The position numbers and the translations under genes are program-made. A model generated the notes under the pieces. That model did no database searches. It had not been told where the DNA came from and saw only the letters and a program-made list of their open reading frames with translations. This document shows, one piece after another, positions 17,137 to 27,266 of a DNA stretch of 64,000 bases (positions within the stretch are counted from its first letter, which is position 1; each line of letters starts with the position of its first letter). This stretch comes from Marinifilum breve (GTDB lineage Bacteria > Bacteroidota > Bacteroidia > Bacteroidales > Marinifilaceae): positions 62,001-126,000 of the forward strand of contig NZ_QFLI01000006.1 of assembly GCF_003202155.1 (NCBI RefSeq). The letters are read 5' to 3'.

Positions 17137-17907
17137 TTAAAATCTAAGGTGTTTTACAGATTGGCGATTGTGCATGATCTCCTTTAAAGCTTCAATTCCA
17201 ACTTCTAAATGTTCATTCACGTAGCTATCGGTTACCAATGCATCACTTTTATCTGTTTTAACACCTTCCGAAATCATTGGTTGATCTGATACCAAAAGCA
17301 ATGCGCCAACTGGAATTTCATTATAGAAACCAACCGTAAAAATGGTAGCTGTTTCCATATCTATTGCCATAGCGCGAGTTTTGGTTAAGTATTTTTTGAA
17401 ACGTTCGTCGTATTCCCAAACACGTTTGTTGGTGGTAAAAACCGTTCCTGTATAATATTCTTTATTTCGATCAGATATTACCTGAGAAACTGCCATTTGT
17501 AATGAATATGCTGGTAAAGCAGGGACTTCTGGAGGAAGGTAGTCGTTTGATGTACCTTCACTTCGAATTGCAGCAATTGGTAGAATTAAATCGCCTAATT
17601 TGTTTTTTCTTTTCAATCCACCGCATTTTCCAAGGAAAAGAACGCCTTTAGGCTTAATTGCACTAAGCAAATCCAAAATTGTTGCCGCATTCGGACTTCC
17701 CATTCCAAAATTGATAATGGTAATACCATCGGCCGATGCATTCGGCATTGCTTTGTCTTCGCCTAAAATTTCACAATTGTGCCATTCGGCAAAAAGTTCC
17801 ACATAATGGTTGAAGTTTGTAAGCAAAATATATGGAGTGAAATCTGAAAGTTCTCGACCTGTATATCTTGTAAGCCAGTTTTTTACAATTTCTTCTTTGG
17901 TCTTCAT
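17137..17907 (-). CDS. amn: AMP nucleosidase
   Basis: A 256-residue nucleosidase that hydrolyses AMP to adenine and ribose 5-phosphate. It has the phosphorylase fold: INFGMGSPNAATI, VLFLGKCGGLKRKNKLGD and the late MAIDMETATIF with VSDQPMISEGVKTD. It lacks the long N-terminal domain of the E. coli enzyme, which is the usual short form in Bacteroidota. It precedes holA in the same direction and is divergent from the HsdR-N protein gene at 17969, with 61 bp between the starts. Confidence 0.9.
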   Translation of the reverse strand: MKTKEEIVKNWLTRYTGRELSDFTPYILLTNFNHYVELFAEWHNCEILGEDKAMPNASADGITIINFGMGSPNAATILDLLSAIKPKGVLFLGKCGGLKRKNKLGDLILPIAAIRSEGTSNDYLPPEVPALPAYSLQMAVSQVISDRNKEYYTGTVFTTNKRVWEYDERFKKYLTKTRAMAIDMETATIFTVGFYNEIPVGALLLVSDQPMISEGVKTDKSDALVTDSYVNEHLEVGIEALKEIMHNRQSVKHLRF

Positions 17908-17968
17908 GAATGTGTAGCGGTTTTTATAAGGAATAATCTTGTAACTTTAGCCGATCAACAGCTTTTTT

Positions 17969-18427
17969 ATGGAAAATTTAAATTTACCAACTTATTCTTT
18001 CAAAATAAAATCTGATCTGCAAAGAAAACTAATTTTCGACAGTATCCGAAAGAAGTATGTAGTATTAACTCCGGAAGAATGGGTGAGGCAAAATTTTATT
18101 CGATTTTTGGTTGAAGAAAAAGATTATCCAGCGTCATTAATAGCGGTTGAAAAAAAAGTTGATGTTAACCTGCTGCCACAGCGTAGCGATATTGTTTTAT
18201 ACAACAGCAATGCCAATCCGATTATGATTGTGGAATGTAAAGCGAGCAAAATAAAGATTACTCAGGATGTGTTCAATCAGATTGCTCGTTACAATATGAA
18301 ACTAAGAGTTCCATTTTTGGTTGTAACCAATGGGCTAAGACATTTTTGTTGTTATATGGATTACGAAAAGAAAAGCTTTAAATTTTTGGGAGATATCCCC
18401 AATTATCAAACAATTAAAGACTTGTAG
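17969..18427 (+). CDS. Stand-alone HsdR N-terminal-like (PD-(D/E)XK fold) protein
   Basis: A 152-residue protein related to the N-terminal nuclease domain of type I restriction HsdR subunits (HSDR_N_2 group). The nuclease-fold core is visible: Asp in RSDIVLY, then the VECKASK motif (Glu-x-Lys), then a helix with QDVFNQIARYN and the final strand FLVVTNGLRHFCCY. No helicase domain and no hsdM or hsdS genes are present, so it is not a restriction system. In my experience of Bacteroidota this gene often sits near holA, as here. Its role, perhaps DNA repair or processing, is unknown. It overlaps the end of the convergent GNAT gene by 14 bp. Confidence 0.8.
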   Translation: MENLNLPTYSFKIKSDLQRKLIFDSIRKKYVVLTPEEWVRQNFIRFLVEEKDYPASLIAVEKKVDVNLLPQRSDIVLYNSNANPIMIVECKASKIKITQDVFNQIARYNMKLRVPFLVVTNGLRHFCCYMDYEKKSFKFLGDIPNYQTIKDL

Positions 18428-18950
18428 TATTTATTTTTTGAAGTAAATACTCATCCAACCATCCATTTTGAGTTTTTATCCAATCCTTTTTTAAGCCTAC
18501 TATTTCGAACCCTTGGTTTTGGAAAAGTTTTAAACTGGCCTCGTTTTTAGATGTGATGTTACAGTATAGCTGATGAATTTGCAGAACGGAAAAGGCATAA
18601 TCGCATAAAGTTTCTAAAGCTTCGGTTGCATAACCTTTTTTCTGGTGTTCCCTGTTGTTAATAGAGATTCCAATTCCGGCATGTTGATGAAACGGATCAA
18701 AATCAAAAAGATCTATTAATCCAATAGGTTCATGATCTGCTTTTCTTTCAATGACCAAACGTAGTTGCTTACTTTCAAAAATATCCAGGTGGCTTGTTTC
18801 CAGGTATTGCTTTAAAACAAATAAAGAGAATGGTTTAAGAGTATGACTAACTTCCCAAATTGAGGAATCATTTTCCCAACTGTAAAGCAATTTTAAATCG
18901 GTTGGTTCAAGAGCTCTTAAACGAATGTTATTATTCTCTAAAATTTGCAT
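18414..18950 (-). CDS. GNAT acetyltransferase, RimJ/RimL-like
   Basis: A 178-residue N-acetyltransferase. The opening NIRLRALEPTDLKLLYSWEND is typical of the RimJ/RimL branch, and the acetyl-CoA loop is seen as NREHQKKGYATEALETL, followed by NEASLKLFQNQGFEIVG. The substrate could be a ribosomal protein N-terminus or a small amine. It ends convergently with, and overlaps, the HsdR-N gene. Confidence 0.85.
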   Translation of the reverse strand: MQILENNNIRLRALEPTDLKLLYSWENDSSIWEVSHTLKPFSLFVLKQYLETSHLDIFESKQLRLVIERKADHEPIGLIDLFDFDPFHQHAGIGISINNREHQKKGYATEALETLCDYAFSVLQIHQLYCNITSKNEASLKLFQNQGFEIVGLKKDWIKTQNGWLDEYLLQKINTTSL

Positions 18951-18989
18951 TTTATAGTACTTTATGGACTTATTTATACGAGTTGTAGA

Positions 18990-21900
18990 TTAATGCTTGT
19001 TATACCATTTAATCTCTCTGGTAAAGGCATCAAGGTATCCTTTTTTAACTACAGTAGAAAGACGACTTTTTGCTTTTGCCTGCGACGAGAATTTTTGAAA
19101 AGTATACCTGGACAATCCATCTTTACCATTAAACAATTGCACGTTGCCTGTTCCTAAATTATCGAAATAGTTTAAAGGACGAGCATTCTTTAAGGCCATT
19201 ACCTGAATGGTATAATAGTTCTCAGTTTCTAGTGAATTATTGGCTGGTAAACGTTCTCCTCGCAATGATTTTCTTACAAAGGCATCCCAATAGCCATTTT
19301 TTAACACTGTACCCAAATCAAGAATTGCATCTCGTTTTGAATTGTATGAGCCATAAGTGTATCGATACAACCCGCTCTTATCAACAAACACACTCACATT
19401 TCCTAAATCTTTAAAATAGCTTAAAGGCTTAGGATAACGCAATGCCATAACTTGAATGGTATAAGTTGAAGATCCAGTATATTGTACGCCAGAGTAAAGT
19501 AATTCATCGTTTATGACAGTTCTAATAAAGGCATCCCAATAACCCATTCTTATTAGTCGATTCATAACCTTAACCGCTTTGTCGTATGATTTGAATTTGC
19601 GGTAAGTGAATCGAGTTAAACCATCTTCACCAACATATACTTTTACATTATCCAGATTCTCAAAAAACTCAGCTTCGATAGGAATCTTAAGTGCCATAAT
19701 CTGAATGGTGTAATAAATTTCACCACCTTTTTCTTCTTTGGCTAATTTATCGTTGGTTAAAATTTTAATAGTAGGTGATTTGAATCCTTTTTTGGCAATT
19801 ACTTTTTGTACTTTACTAGCCTCTTTGTAATCTTTAAACTTGCCATAGGTGTAATGATATTTATTATCAGGGCCTTTGGTTTCAATCACTCCATCCAATT
19901 TCTCGAATAATTCAGGACGTGGAGAGTTAAAGTTTCCTAAATCCAAAGTAAATGCAAGAGCACCCGAGTCAATAGCTTTGATATCGGACTGCTTAGAATC
20001 AATTGTAGATTCTTTTTGTATTGACTTTTCTTTCTTGATTATCGGTTTATCCTTTATTTCTTTTTGAATTGCTTCATCAACTTTTGCCAGTTCTGTTACT
20101 TTATCAGGTACGCTAACTTTAGTTGGTGTACTTACTTTATCAGGAGTACTAACATTTGGCAATACTTTAGGTGTTACAACACCATTAGAAGGTATCGAAA
20201 TATTCGAATCCGTTTTGGATTTGGTAACAGGTGTCTCTTTTCGAACCGTATTACTTTCCTTTAGCTTTTCAGTATTCTTACTTTGATCTATTCCACTAGT
20301 ATCTATTGATTTTTGACTGTTGATGATGCTATCCTTCTTAATTTCTTTTCTTGCTTCAACAACAGGTTCAACTTTAGCAACACTATCTTGTTTTACTTCA
20401 GGAGTAGCGAATTGTTTATTCTCAGGAATTGAATCTTTGCTGCTTTCCAAAGCACCAACCTGATTTAGTTTACTCTCTTCAAAATCGATTAATTGAATCG
20501 TCTGAGGATAATCCGCTTCATCTTTAGTACGCAGAGTTAATGGCAAAAGAGTAATAACACTATGGTTTTCTTTGTTGGCATATTCGAGAGGAATATTCAG
20601 AACTGTTCTTAAAGTTCTGTAACCTTCCGCAACAATTTCGATTTCATATCTTTTTCCAGCATCAATGATGAACAAAAATTTACCAGTAGCAGTGTTTGGT
20701 GTATAAATACCAATTGTTTTTCCATTTTTGCTTACTGTAACTTTAGCTCCTCCAACAGCTTTGCCATTGGTGTTTACGATCTTTCCTTTCAGCACAAAAA
20801 GACCAGCTTGATCAGCATCAGGAGTTTTGATTAAGAAGATGTCAGTTCTACCTAAACTACCAGTACGATATGAAGCAAAGTAAGCTCTTTTTCCGTCCGG
20901 AGTAGGAGTGTAGTAGATGTCATCATCAGTTGAGTTGATTGGATATCCAACATTTACAGGCGTAGTCCAACGTCCTTTAATGTTGACACTCTTAAAAATA
21001 TCGAGGCCGCCCATTGTTTTATGTCCAGCTGAACTGAAGTATAAAGTTTTTCCATCAGGATGGATAAAAGGAGCATCGTCGTTGTATTCTGTATTGATGG
21101 CAGGTCCCAAATTTTTTGCTTTACCCCACTTGCCATTTGGAAGCTTGGTTACTGTGTAAATATCCATTCCTCCATATCCTCCGGGTCTATCACTAGAGAA
21201 AAATATGGTTCGGCCATCTGCGGAAATAGAGATATGACTTTCCTTGCTCTTGGAATTAATGTTTGGTCCTAATTTTTTGGCTTCCGACCATTCATTTCCT
21301 TTTAACCTACTCACATAGATATCTCCACCTTCTGATTCTTTTCGACTCAAGTATCCTGCTTTATAAATATAAAGCTCTTGGCCATCAGCCGAAATTGAAA
21401 TTGACGCATCGTGGTCTATGGTGTTAAGTTTTGGAATTCCCATTGGTTCACTCCATATTCCATTTTCTTTATGCGCGATGTATATATCCTCAAAGTACTG
21501 ACCATCGATATCAAGTTTACTACCTGTACCATTTCTACGAGAGGTGAAAATCATTGTACTTTCATCAGCTGTAACACCAGGACTGTGCTCAGCAAATTCG
21601 GTATTGATTTTATTCCCTAAGTTGACAATGGAGATATTTACTGGATTTTTCACCAATTCTAAACCATTTTTACACATCTTAATTTCGCGTTGTATTTCGT
21701 TGCGAAACTCTGTGTTTTGTGGTGAAATAATTTGTTGTAAGTCTTTGTAGACTTTTAGTGCTTCCCTGAATTGATAATTGGTGTGATAGGCTTTTGCCAG
21801 ATTATAATACACATCAATAGCAACATTGTTTTTTGAGCTGGTGTATTGAATAGATTTTTCAATTAAATCGACTGATTTAGATTTTTCGGAAACAATATTT

Positions 21901-22199
21901 AGATAGCACAATCCAAGTTTAAAATTCAAATCAGCATTGCGCGAAGCTTGATCTAACAACTCTTTGTAAATGCTGGCAGCCTTAGAATAATTTCCATTTG
22001 CCAGAAATTTTTCGGCAATTTGGTACTTTCTACGATCTTTTATTTTTTGCTTTTTAGGGCTAGCATTTAGAGAGTACGGACTACAAATCCCTATATAAAT
22101 AGAGAAAATGACCATTAAAATTGTCTTTGTGGAAGAAGACAATTGCAGTTTTAGCTTAGGGCCTGTAATGGGTTTTATATGTTTTAAACTAATTAACAA
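18990..22199 (-). CDS. Large TPR/PD40 exported protein with four SPOR-like repeats
   Basis: About 1069 residues, PorE-like at the front and unusual at the back. Helical TPR units (about 55-185) lead into a PD40 propeller (about 190-480; repeated SADGR-, HPDGK-, TPDGK- motifs) and a carboxypeptidase regulatory-like domain (about 490-580). A Lys/Glu/Pro/Thr-rich linker follows (about 590-740). The tail is four SPOR-like repeats starting near residues 747, 829, 911 and 993, an 82-residue step, each with a Y-T-I-Q-V-M-A-L-type opening (the first diverged) and a Y/F-T-Y/F pattern later. SPOR domains bind denuded peptidoglycan, so the tail may replace the OmpA anchor of PorE. The start is uncertain: TTG at 22199 gives a Lys-rich N-region; ATG at 22115 gives a signal-like segment with no positive charge. 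Confidence 0.75.
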   Translation of the reverse strand: MLISLKHIKPITGPKLKLQLSSSTKTILMVIFSIYIGICSPYSLNASPKKQKIKDRRKYQIAEKFLANGNYSKAASIYKELLDQASRNADLNFKLGLCYLNIVSEKSKSVDLIEKSIQYTSSKNNVAIDVYYNLAKAYHTNYQFREALKVYKDLQQIISPQNTEFRNEIQREIKMCKNGLELVKNPVNISIVNLGNKINTEFAEHSPGVTADESTMIFTSRRNGTGSKLDIDGQYFEDIYIAHKENGIWSEPMGIPKLNTIDHDASISISADGQELYIYKAGYLSRKESEGGDIYVSRLKGNEWSEAKKLGPNINSKSKESHISISADGRTIFFSSDRPGGYGGMDIYTVTKLPNGKWGKAKNLGPAINTEYNDDAPFIHPDGKTLYFSSAGHKTMGGLDIFKSVNIKGRWTTPVNVGYPINSTDDDIYYTPTPDGKRAYFASYRTGSLGRTDIFLIKTPDADQAGLFVLKGKIVNTNGKAVGGAKVTVSKNGKTIGIYTPNTATGKFLFIIDAGKRYEIEIVAEGYRTLRTVLNIPLEYANKENHSVITLLPLTLRTKDEADYPQTIQLIDFEESKLNQVGALESSKDSIPENKQFATPEVKQDSVAKVEPVVEARKEIKKDSIINSQKSIDTSGIDQSKNTEKLKESNTVRKETPVTKSKTDSNISIPSNGVVTPKVLPNVSTPDKVSTPTKVSVPDKVTELAKVDEAIQKEIKDKPIIKKEKSIQKESTIDSKQSDIKAIDSGALAFTLDLGNFNSPRPELFEKLDGVIETKGPDNKYHYTYGKFKDYKEASKVQKVIAKKGFKSPTIKILTNDKLAKEEKGGEIYYTIQIMALKIPIEAEFFENLDNVKVYVGEDGLTRFTYRKFKSYDKAVKVMNRLIRMGYWDAFIRTVINDELLYSGVQYTGSSTYTIQVMALRYPKPLSYFKDLGNVSVFVDKSGLYRYTYGSYNSKRDAILDLGTVLKNGYWDAFVRKSLRGERLPANNSLETENYYTIQVMALKNARPLNYFDNLGTGNVQLFNGKDGLSRYTFQKFSSQAKAKSRLSTVVKKGYLDAFTREIKWYNKH

Positions 22200-22385
22200 T
22201 AACTAAATATAACTTTTATAAGTTAATAACGCCAGAGAATCTGATAAAAAAGATGTAATTGTTAATAAAAACTTCCTTTATATCAGGTTTATTTACCTTT
22301 TTATAAATGTAATTATATAATTCTGCAATAAATAGACAAAATAAATAAAAATGTAACATTATTTAGGCATACCTATTTATAAAAC
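22200..22385. other. AT-rich intergenic region, no gene seen
   Basis: Upstream of the TPR/PD40 gene. Poly-A/T tracts and no open frame; it probably holds that gene's promoter, but I could not place it. Confidence 0.4.
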
Positions 22386-22420
22386 ACAAAAAAAAGCCGA
22401 AGAATAAGATTCAACGGCTT
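22386..22420 (-). terminator. Intrinsic terminator of the E2 gene
   Basis: Read on the minus strand: AAGCCG with CGGCTT as the lower stem, extended by GAAT/ATTC, then eight or more T. It lies 21 bp after the E2 stop codon. Confidence 0.8.
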
Positions 22421-22441
22421 AATTTTATACTAAAAATACAA

Positions 22442-23746
22442 TTATATATTTCTATCAGTGTCAAAATTCTCAAGGTATTCAGCAACTCGTTTTAGGAACA
22501 TTCCACCAAGTGCACCATCAACAACTCTGTGGTCGTAAGATAGGGAAAGAACCATAATGTTTCTGATTCCAATGGTGTCTCCTTGAGGAGTTTCAATAAC
22601 CGCTGGCTTCTTTTTAATTGCACCAACTGCAAGAATAGCAACTTCAGGCTGGTTGATAATTGGCGTACCTGTAGTACTACCAAATGCTCCCAAGTTGGTA
22701 ATGGTGAAAGTGCTTCCCTGAATTTCATCTGGTTGCAATTTGTTCGCTCTGGCGCGATCAGCCAAATCGTTTACCTGCTTGGTAATTCCTACAAGGTTTT
22801 TCTCATCAGCCGATTTGATTACAGGCACAATTAAATTTCCACTAGGCAAAGCTGTTGCCATACCAATGTTTATGAATTTCTTGCGAATAATCTTGTCTCC
22901 ATCAACAGAAACATTAACCATTGGGTAATCTTTCAAAGCTTTTGTAACGGCTTCCACAAAAATAGGAGTGAAGGTTAATTTCTGCCCTTGTTTTTGAAGG
23001 AATTCGTTCTTTACTTTGTTTCTCCATTGCACAAGGCCAGTAACGTCAACATCAATAAACGAGGTTACGTGAGGCGAAACCTGTTTCGATTGAACCATGT
23101 ATTGTGCGATAAGTTTTCGCATGCGATCCATTTCAATGATTTCAACATTTTCGCCATTGTAGGATTGATGTGAAACCGGAGAAGGCGCAGAACTTACTGG
23201 AGCAACGATTGGTTCCGAAACTACAGTTTGTGATTCTTTATTTTCAATGAATTGAAGAATGTCTTTTTTGGTGATGCGTTTGTTTTCACCCGAACCTTCA
23301 ATTTGATTTAATTCTTGTAAACTTACATTTTCTTCCTGGGCAATTTTGCGAACCAAAGGAGAGATGAATGAACCATTTTCAGTTTTACTTGCTAGTTTTG
23401 GTTCAGCTTCAACAGTAGCTTCTTCTTTCGGCAATTCAAAAACGATTTCTTCTTCCACCGTTGCAGGTTCAGAGCTCTTAATTTCTTCATTACCTAATTC
23501 TTCGCCATCAGGAACTATTATGGCTACCACATCACCTACTTGGGCAACATCACCTTCTGCGAATAAGAATTTTGCAATTTTCCCCGATTGAGGAGCTGGA
23601 ATTTCCGAGTCAACTTTATCGGTAGCGATTTCGATAATCGATTCTTCTTCTTCAACCAGGTCTCCTTCTTTTTTTAGAAATTGTGTAATGGTTGCTTCTG
23701 TGATTCCTTCCCCCATTGCTGGAATCAATATTTCAATTTTAGCCAT
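22442..23746 (-). CDS. 2-oxo acid dehydrogenase E2 (dihydrolipoamide acyltransferase)
   Basis: A 434-residue lipoamide acyltransferase, the core of a 2-oxo acid dehydrogenase complex. One N-terminal lipoyl domain carries the lipoylated Lys44 in ATDKVDSE. An Ala/Glu-rich linker leads to an E3/E1-binding domain (about 128-165; ISPLVRKIAQEENV). The catalytic domain has the His406-x-x-x-Asp410 motif in SYDHRVVDGALGG. The domain set and the VEIIEMDRMRKLIAQYM entry resemble branched-chain E2. The fused E1 at the beginning of the window is the natural partner; an E3 (lipoamide dehydrogenase) is not in the window. Confidence 0.88.
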   Translation of the reverse strand: MAKIEILIPAMGEGITEATITQFLKKEGDLVEEEESIIEIATDKVDSEIPAPQSGKIAKFLFAEGDVAQVGDVVAIIVPDGEELGNEEIKSSEPATVEEEIVFELPKEEATVEAEPKLASKTENGSFISPLVRKIAQEENVSLQELNQIEGSGENKRITKKDILQFIENKESQTVVSEPIVAPVSSAPSPVSHQSYNGENVEIIEMDRMRKLIAQYMVQSKQVSPHVTSFIDVDVTGLVQWRNKVKNEFLQKQGQKLTFTPIFVEAVTKALKDYPMVNVSVDGDKIIRKKFINIGMATALPSGNLIVPVIKSADEKNLVGITKQVNDLADRARANKLQPDEIQGSTFTITNLGAFGSTTGTPIINQPEVAILAVGAIKKKPAVIETPQGDTIGIRNIMVLSLSYDHRVVDGALGGMFLKRVAEYLENFDTDRNI

Positions 23747-23985
<239 letters not shown>

Positions 23986-24029
23986 GGGCCAGATGTTTGT
24001 GTGCATTGCATCTTCTCCTGAACTTTGCA

Positions 24030-24092
24030 CTAACTGCTAACTGCTAACTGCTAACTGCTAACTGCTAACTGCTAACTGCTAACTGCTAACTG
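24030..24092. repeat. Heptanucleotide tandem repeat (CTAACTG)9
   Basis: Nine perfect copies of CTAACTG, ending directly at the recR stop codon: the next bases, CTA, are the complement of the TAG stop, so the stop is built from the first bases of a tenth unit. Confidence 0.97.
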
Positions 24093-24713
24093 CTACAAGT
24101 TCTGATTGAAAGGAGTACGGTGTAGAATCGATCTTCCTAGCGTAATTTCATCGGTGTATTCCAATTCATCACCAATGGATACACCACGTGCAATGGTTGT
24201 TATTTTTACATCAAACTTATTCAGTTTTTTATACAGATAGAAGTTTGTTGTATCGCCTTCCATGGTGGTACTTAAGGCAAGAATAACCTCTTTCATTAAT
24301 CCTTCATCGGCTTTTGCAATTAAAGGAGCAATTTGCAAATCGCTTGGGCCAATTCCATCCATGGGAGAGATGATTCCGCCCAACACATGATAGATTCCAT
24401 TGTATTGCTGCGTGCGTTCTATCGACATTACATCACGAATACTTTCAACCACACAAATGGTTTCATGGTCGCGCTTTGGGTTTGCACAGATATCACATAC
24501 ATCGGTATCGGAAATATTATAGCAAGATTTGCAGTGCTTTATTTCATCGCGAAGTTGAGTAATTGAGGAGCCAAAACGGTGCACATCTTCCTTTGGCTGA
24601 TTTAGCAAATGCAAAACCAGGCGCAATGCAGTTTTCCTTCCAATGCCAGGAAGTTTAGAAAATTCGGCAACTGCATTTTCCAATAATTTAGATGGGAAGT
24701 TGGTGTAGCTCAT
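24093..24713 (-). CDS. recR: Recombination mediator RecR
   Basis: A 206-residue RecFOR-pathway protein that helps load RecA on gapped DNA. Seen: helix-hairpin-helix region [17 protein letters not shown], a four-cysteine zinc motif ([16 protein letters not shown]), and the TOPRIM domain with [18 protein letters not shown] and [12 protein letters not shown]. Slightly divergent in the last 15 residues. A heptamer tract begins at its stop codon. Confidence 0.95.
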   Translation of the reverse strand: MSYTNFPSKLLENAVAEFSKLPGIGRKTALRLVLHLLNQPKEDVHRFGSSITQLRDEIKHCKSCYNISDTDVCDICANPKRDHETICVVESIRDVMSIERTQQYNGIYHVLGGIISPMDGIGPSDLQIAPLIAKADEGLMKEVILALSTTMEGDTTNFYLYKKLNKFDVKITTIARGVSIGDELEYTDEITLGRSILHRTPFNQNL

Positions 24714-24820
24714 CTTGTCTTCAATTCTAAGTTTAGCTCAAAAGTAATAAAAAACCTTTCAGGTTTCTGAAAGCTGATCGCTTTGATTATTTTTGATCTT
24801 CATTCTTAAAAAGATTAACT

Positions 24821-26254
24821 GTGACTCCAATTACCATACTATCTGTTGTTGTTGGGTATTTTGCCCTTCTTTTATTGATATCCTATTTTACAGGTCGCAA
24901 GGCCGATAACAAAGGCTTTTTTGTAGGAAACAAGCAATCGCCATGGTATGTTGTTGCCTTTGGTATGGTCGGAGCATCCTTATCGGGCGTTACTTTTATA
25001 TCGGTGCCAGGTTGGGTAAAATCCATAGACTTTACCTACATGCAAATGGTGTTGGGCTATATGTTGGGCTACATTGTTGTGGCCAATATTCTTTTGCCAC
25101 TGTATTACAAATTAAATCTGACCTCGATTTACACCTATTTGGATGGCCGATTTGGCAAGGCTTCCTATAAAACGGGAGCATCATTTTTCCTGTTATCGAG
25201 AACCATTGGCGCATCATTCCGATTGTTTTTAATGGCCAATGTTTTACAGATAACCGTGTTCGATGCTTGGGGCGTTCCTTTTGCAGTTACAGTATTAATT
25301 ACCATTCTGTTGATTTGGCTATATACCTTTAAAGGAGGAATTAAAACCATTGTATGGACCGATACCTTACAAACCTTATTCATGCTGCTCGCTGTTGGAG
25401 TTAGTATCTTCCTGATCATGGACAAATTGAATCTGAACATTTCGGGATTAACAAACATGATCAGCGAAAGCGAATATTCACAGGTATTTGTATTTGATGA
25501 TTGGCAGAGCAAACAAAATTTCTTCAAACAATTTTTTACCGGAGCATTTATTACCATTGTAATGACTGGCTTGGATCAGGATATGATGCAAAAGAACTTG
25601 AGTTGTAAAAACCTGGCGGAAGCCAAGAAAAACATTTACTGGTATGGATTTGCTTTTATTCCTGCCAATTTGTTGTTCCTTGTTTTAGGTGCTTTGTTAT
25701 TGATTTTCGCTCAACACGAAGGAATTGCAATTCCCGAACGCGGTGATGACTTGTTCCCATTGTTGGCAACACAGTATTTGGGTCCGGTGGTGAGTCTTTT
25801 CTTTTTGGTGGGATTAATGGCTGCAGCCTACTCAAGTGCCGACTCAGCATTAACCTCGCTTACCACATCGTTTACCGTTGATATTTTAGATGCCGATGAG
25901 AGCGACGAGGCAAGAACCAGAAAATTACGCCGCCAGTCGCACCTGCTGTTTTCTGCATTATTGCTGGTTGTAATCATGATATTCAGGGCAATAAACGATG
26001 ATTCGGTAATTGCTGCCATTTTTACTGTGGCAGGTTATACTTACGGTCCACTTTTGGGACTTTATGCCTTCGGATTATTCACCAAACTGCAAGTAAAAGA
26101 CAAATTGGTGCCGGTAATAGCCATTCTTTCTCCAATCATTTGCTACATCCTTAAATACAATTCTATGGATTGGTTCGGAATTACCATTGGATTTGAATTG
26201 TTGATGATTAATGGAGCGTTAACCTATATTGGATTGTTTTTTATTAAGAAATAA
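24821..26254 (+). CDS. Sodium:solute symporter (SSS family)
   Basis: A 477-residue inner-membrane transporter with about 13 hydrophobic helices. Family motifs include SYFTGRKADNKGFFVGNKQSPW near the N-terminus, ASLSGVTFISVPG, GGIKTIVWTDTLQT and the late AAAYSSADSALTSLTTSFTVD. It should take up an organic solute with Na+; the substrate is not identifiable. GTG start at 24821, immediately before the hydrophobic N-terminus; divergent from recR with 107 bp between. Confidence 0.88.
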   Translation: MTPITILSVVVGYFALLLLISYFTGRKADNKGFFVGNKQSPWYVVAFGMVGASLSGVTFISVPGWVKSIDFTYMQMVLGYMLGYIVVANILLPLYYKLNLTSIYTYLDGRFGKASYKTGASFFLLSRTIGASFRLFLMANVLQITVFDAWGVPFAVTVLITILLIWLYTFKGGIKTIVWTDTLQTLFMLLAVGVSIFLIMDKLNLNISGLTNMISESEYSQVFVFDDWQSKQNFFKQFFTGAFITIVMTGLDQDMMQKNLSCKNLAEAKKNIYWYGFAFIPANLLFLVLGALLLIFAQHEGIAIPERGDDLFPLLATQYLGPVVSLFFLVGLMAAAYSSADSALTSLTTSFTVDILDADESDEARTRKLRRQSHLLFSALLLVVIMIFRAINDDSVIAAIFTVAGYTYGPLLGLYAFGLFTKLQVKDKLVPVIAILSPIICYILKYNSMDWFGITIGFELLMINGALTYIGLFFIKK

Positions 26255-26408
26255 TTTTAACCACAAAGGAAAGTAAAGGATATCACGAAGTAACACAAAG
26301 GCTTTTTCATGTTTATTGTCTGATTTTCAATCTGAATTGTCCTGAGTTTTAACTCTGGTAACTCAATGAAGTTTTCTTATCTTAGATAGTAATTCAAAAA
26401 TCACACTC

Positions 26409-27266
26409 ATGAAAAAACTCATTTTTCTAGCCTTTATTCTAATGGCCTTTAGCAATGGAAATCCAACCTACCGATTATTCAAAGAGAATGGCAAGCCAAT
26501 AAAATATCAGAAAATGGTGAAACAAATAGCCGATGCCGATATCGTTCTGTTTGGCGAGTTGCACAATAATCCCATTTCGCATTGGCTGGAATTGCAGGTA
26601 ACCAAAGATATGTATACACTTCATGGTAATAACTTGGTTTTGGGAGCCGAAATGTTCGAAGCCGATAACCAGAAATTTGTTAGCATGTATGTAAAAGGGG
26701 AGATGGATGAGGAGAGCTTTATGGATACCACGCGCTTGTGGGAGAATTACAAAACCGATTACAAGCCATTGCTTGATTTTGCCAAAAACAACAATCTACA
26801 TTTTGTAGCCAGTAACATTCCGCGCCGTTATGCATCGAAGGTTTTTAAAGGAGGTTTTGAGGCATTGGAAGAATTAAATGATCAGGAAAAAAGCTGGGTT
26901 GCGCCTCTACCTGTACAGTACGATGCCGAATTGCCAGGCTACAAAGCCATGAAAAAAATGGGCATGCACATGAGTGCCGATAAGTTGGATAATTTCCCAA
27001 AGGCACAAGCCATAAAAGACGCTACCATGGCATACTTTATATTGGAAAACTGGAGCAGAGGACAACAGTTTATCCACTACAATGGGGCTTATCATTCGAA
27101 CAATTACGAAGGAATAATCTGGTATTTAAAACAAGCCAATCCTGATTTAAAGATTGTAAGCATTTATACCGCAACAGCCGATGATATTCGCAACATGGAT
27201 CCAAAATTGAAAGGGAAGAATACTTATTGTATAGTTGTTCGTGAGGATATGACCAAAACCTATTAA
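26409..27266 (+). CDS. ChaN-like heme-binding/Tiki-superfamily protein
   Basis: A 285-residue exported protein of the ChaN/DUF399 group, related to Campylobacter heme-binding ChaN. A short signal peptide lacks a lipobox Cys. The domain shows DIVLFGELHNNPISHWLEL with the GE..H pair of the fold and, at the other end, FIHYNGAYHSNNYEGIIWYL with a second His pair. Family members bind heme or act as metal-dependent hydrolases. No heme transport genes adjoin it; it stands alone between the symporter and a sensor kinase. Confidence 0.8.
   Translation: MKKLIFLAFILMAFSNGNPTYRLFKENGKPIKYQKMVKQIADADIVLFGELHNNPISHWLELQVTKDMYTLHGNNLVLGAEMFEADNQKFVSMYVKGEMDEESFMDTTRLWENYKTDYKPLLDFAKNNNLHFVASNIPRRYASKVFKGGFEALEELNDQEKSWVAPLPVQYDAELPGYKAMKKMGMHMSADKLDNFPKAQAIKDATMAYFILENWSRGQQFIHYNGAYHSNNYEGIIWYLKQANPDLKIVSIYTATADDIRNMDPKLKGKNTYCIVVREDMTKTY

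Noticed and set aside
26263-26305. Degenerate ACCACAAAGGA-type repeats after the symporter gene.
   Set aside because: Only two or three weak copies, too short and imperfect to call a repeat array.
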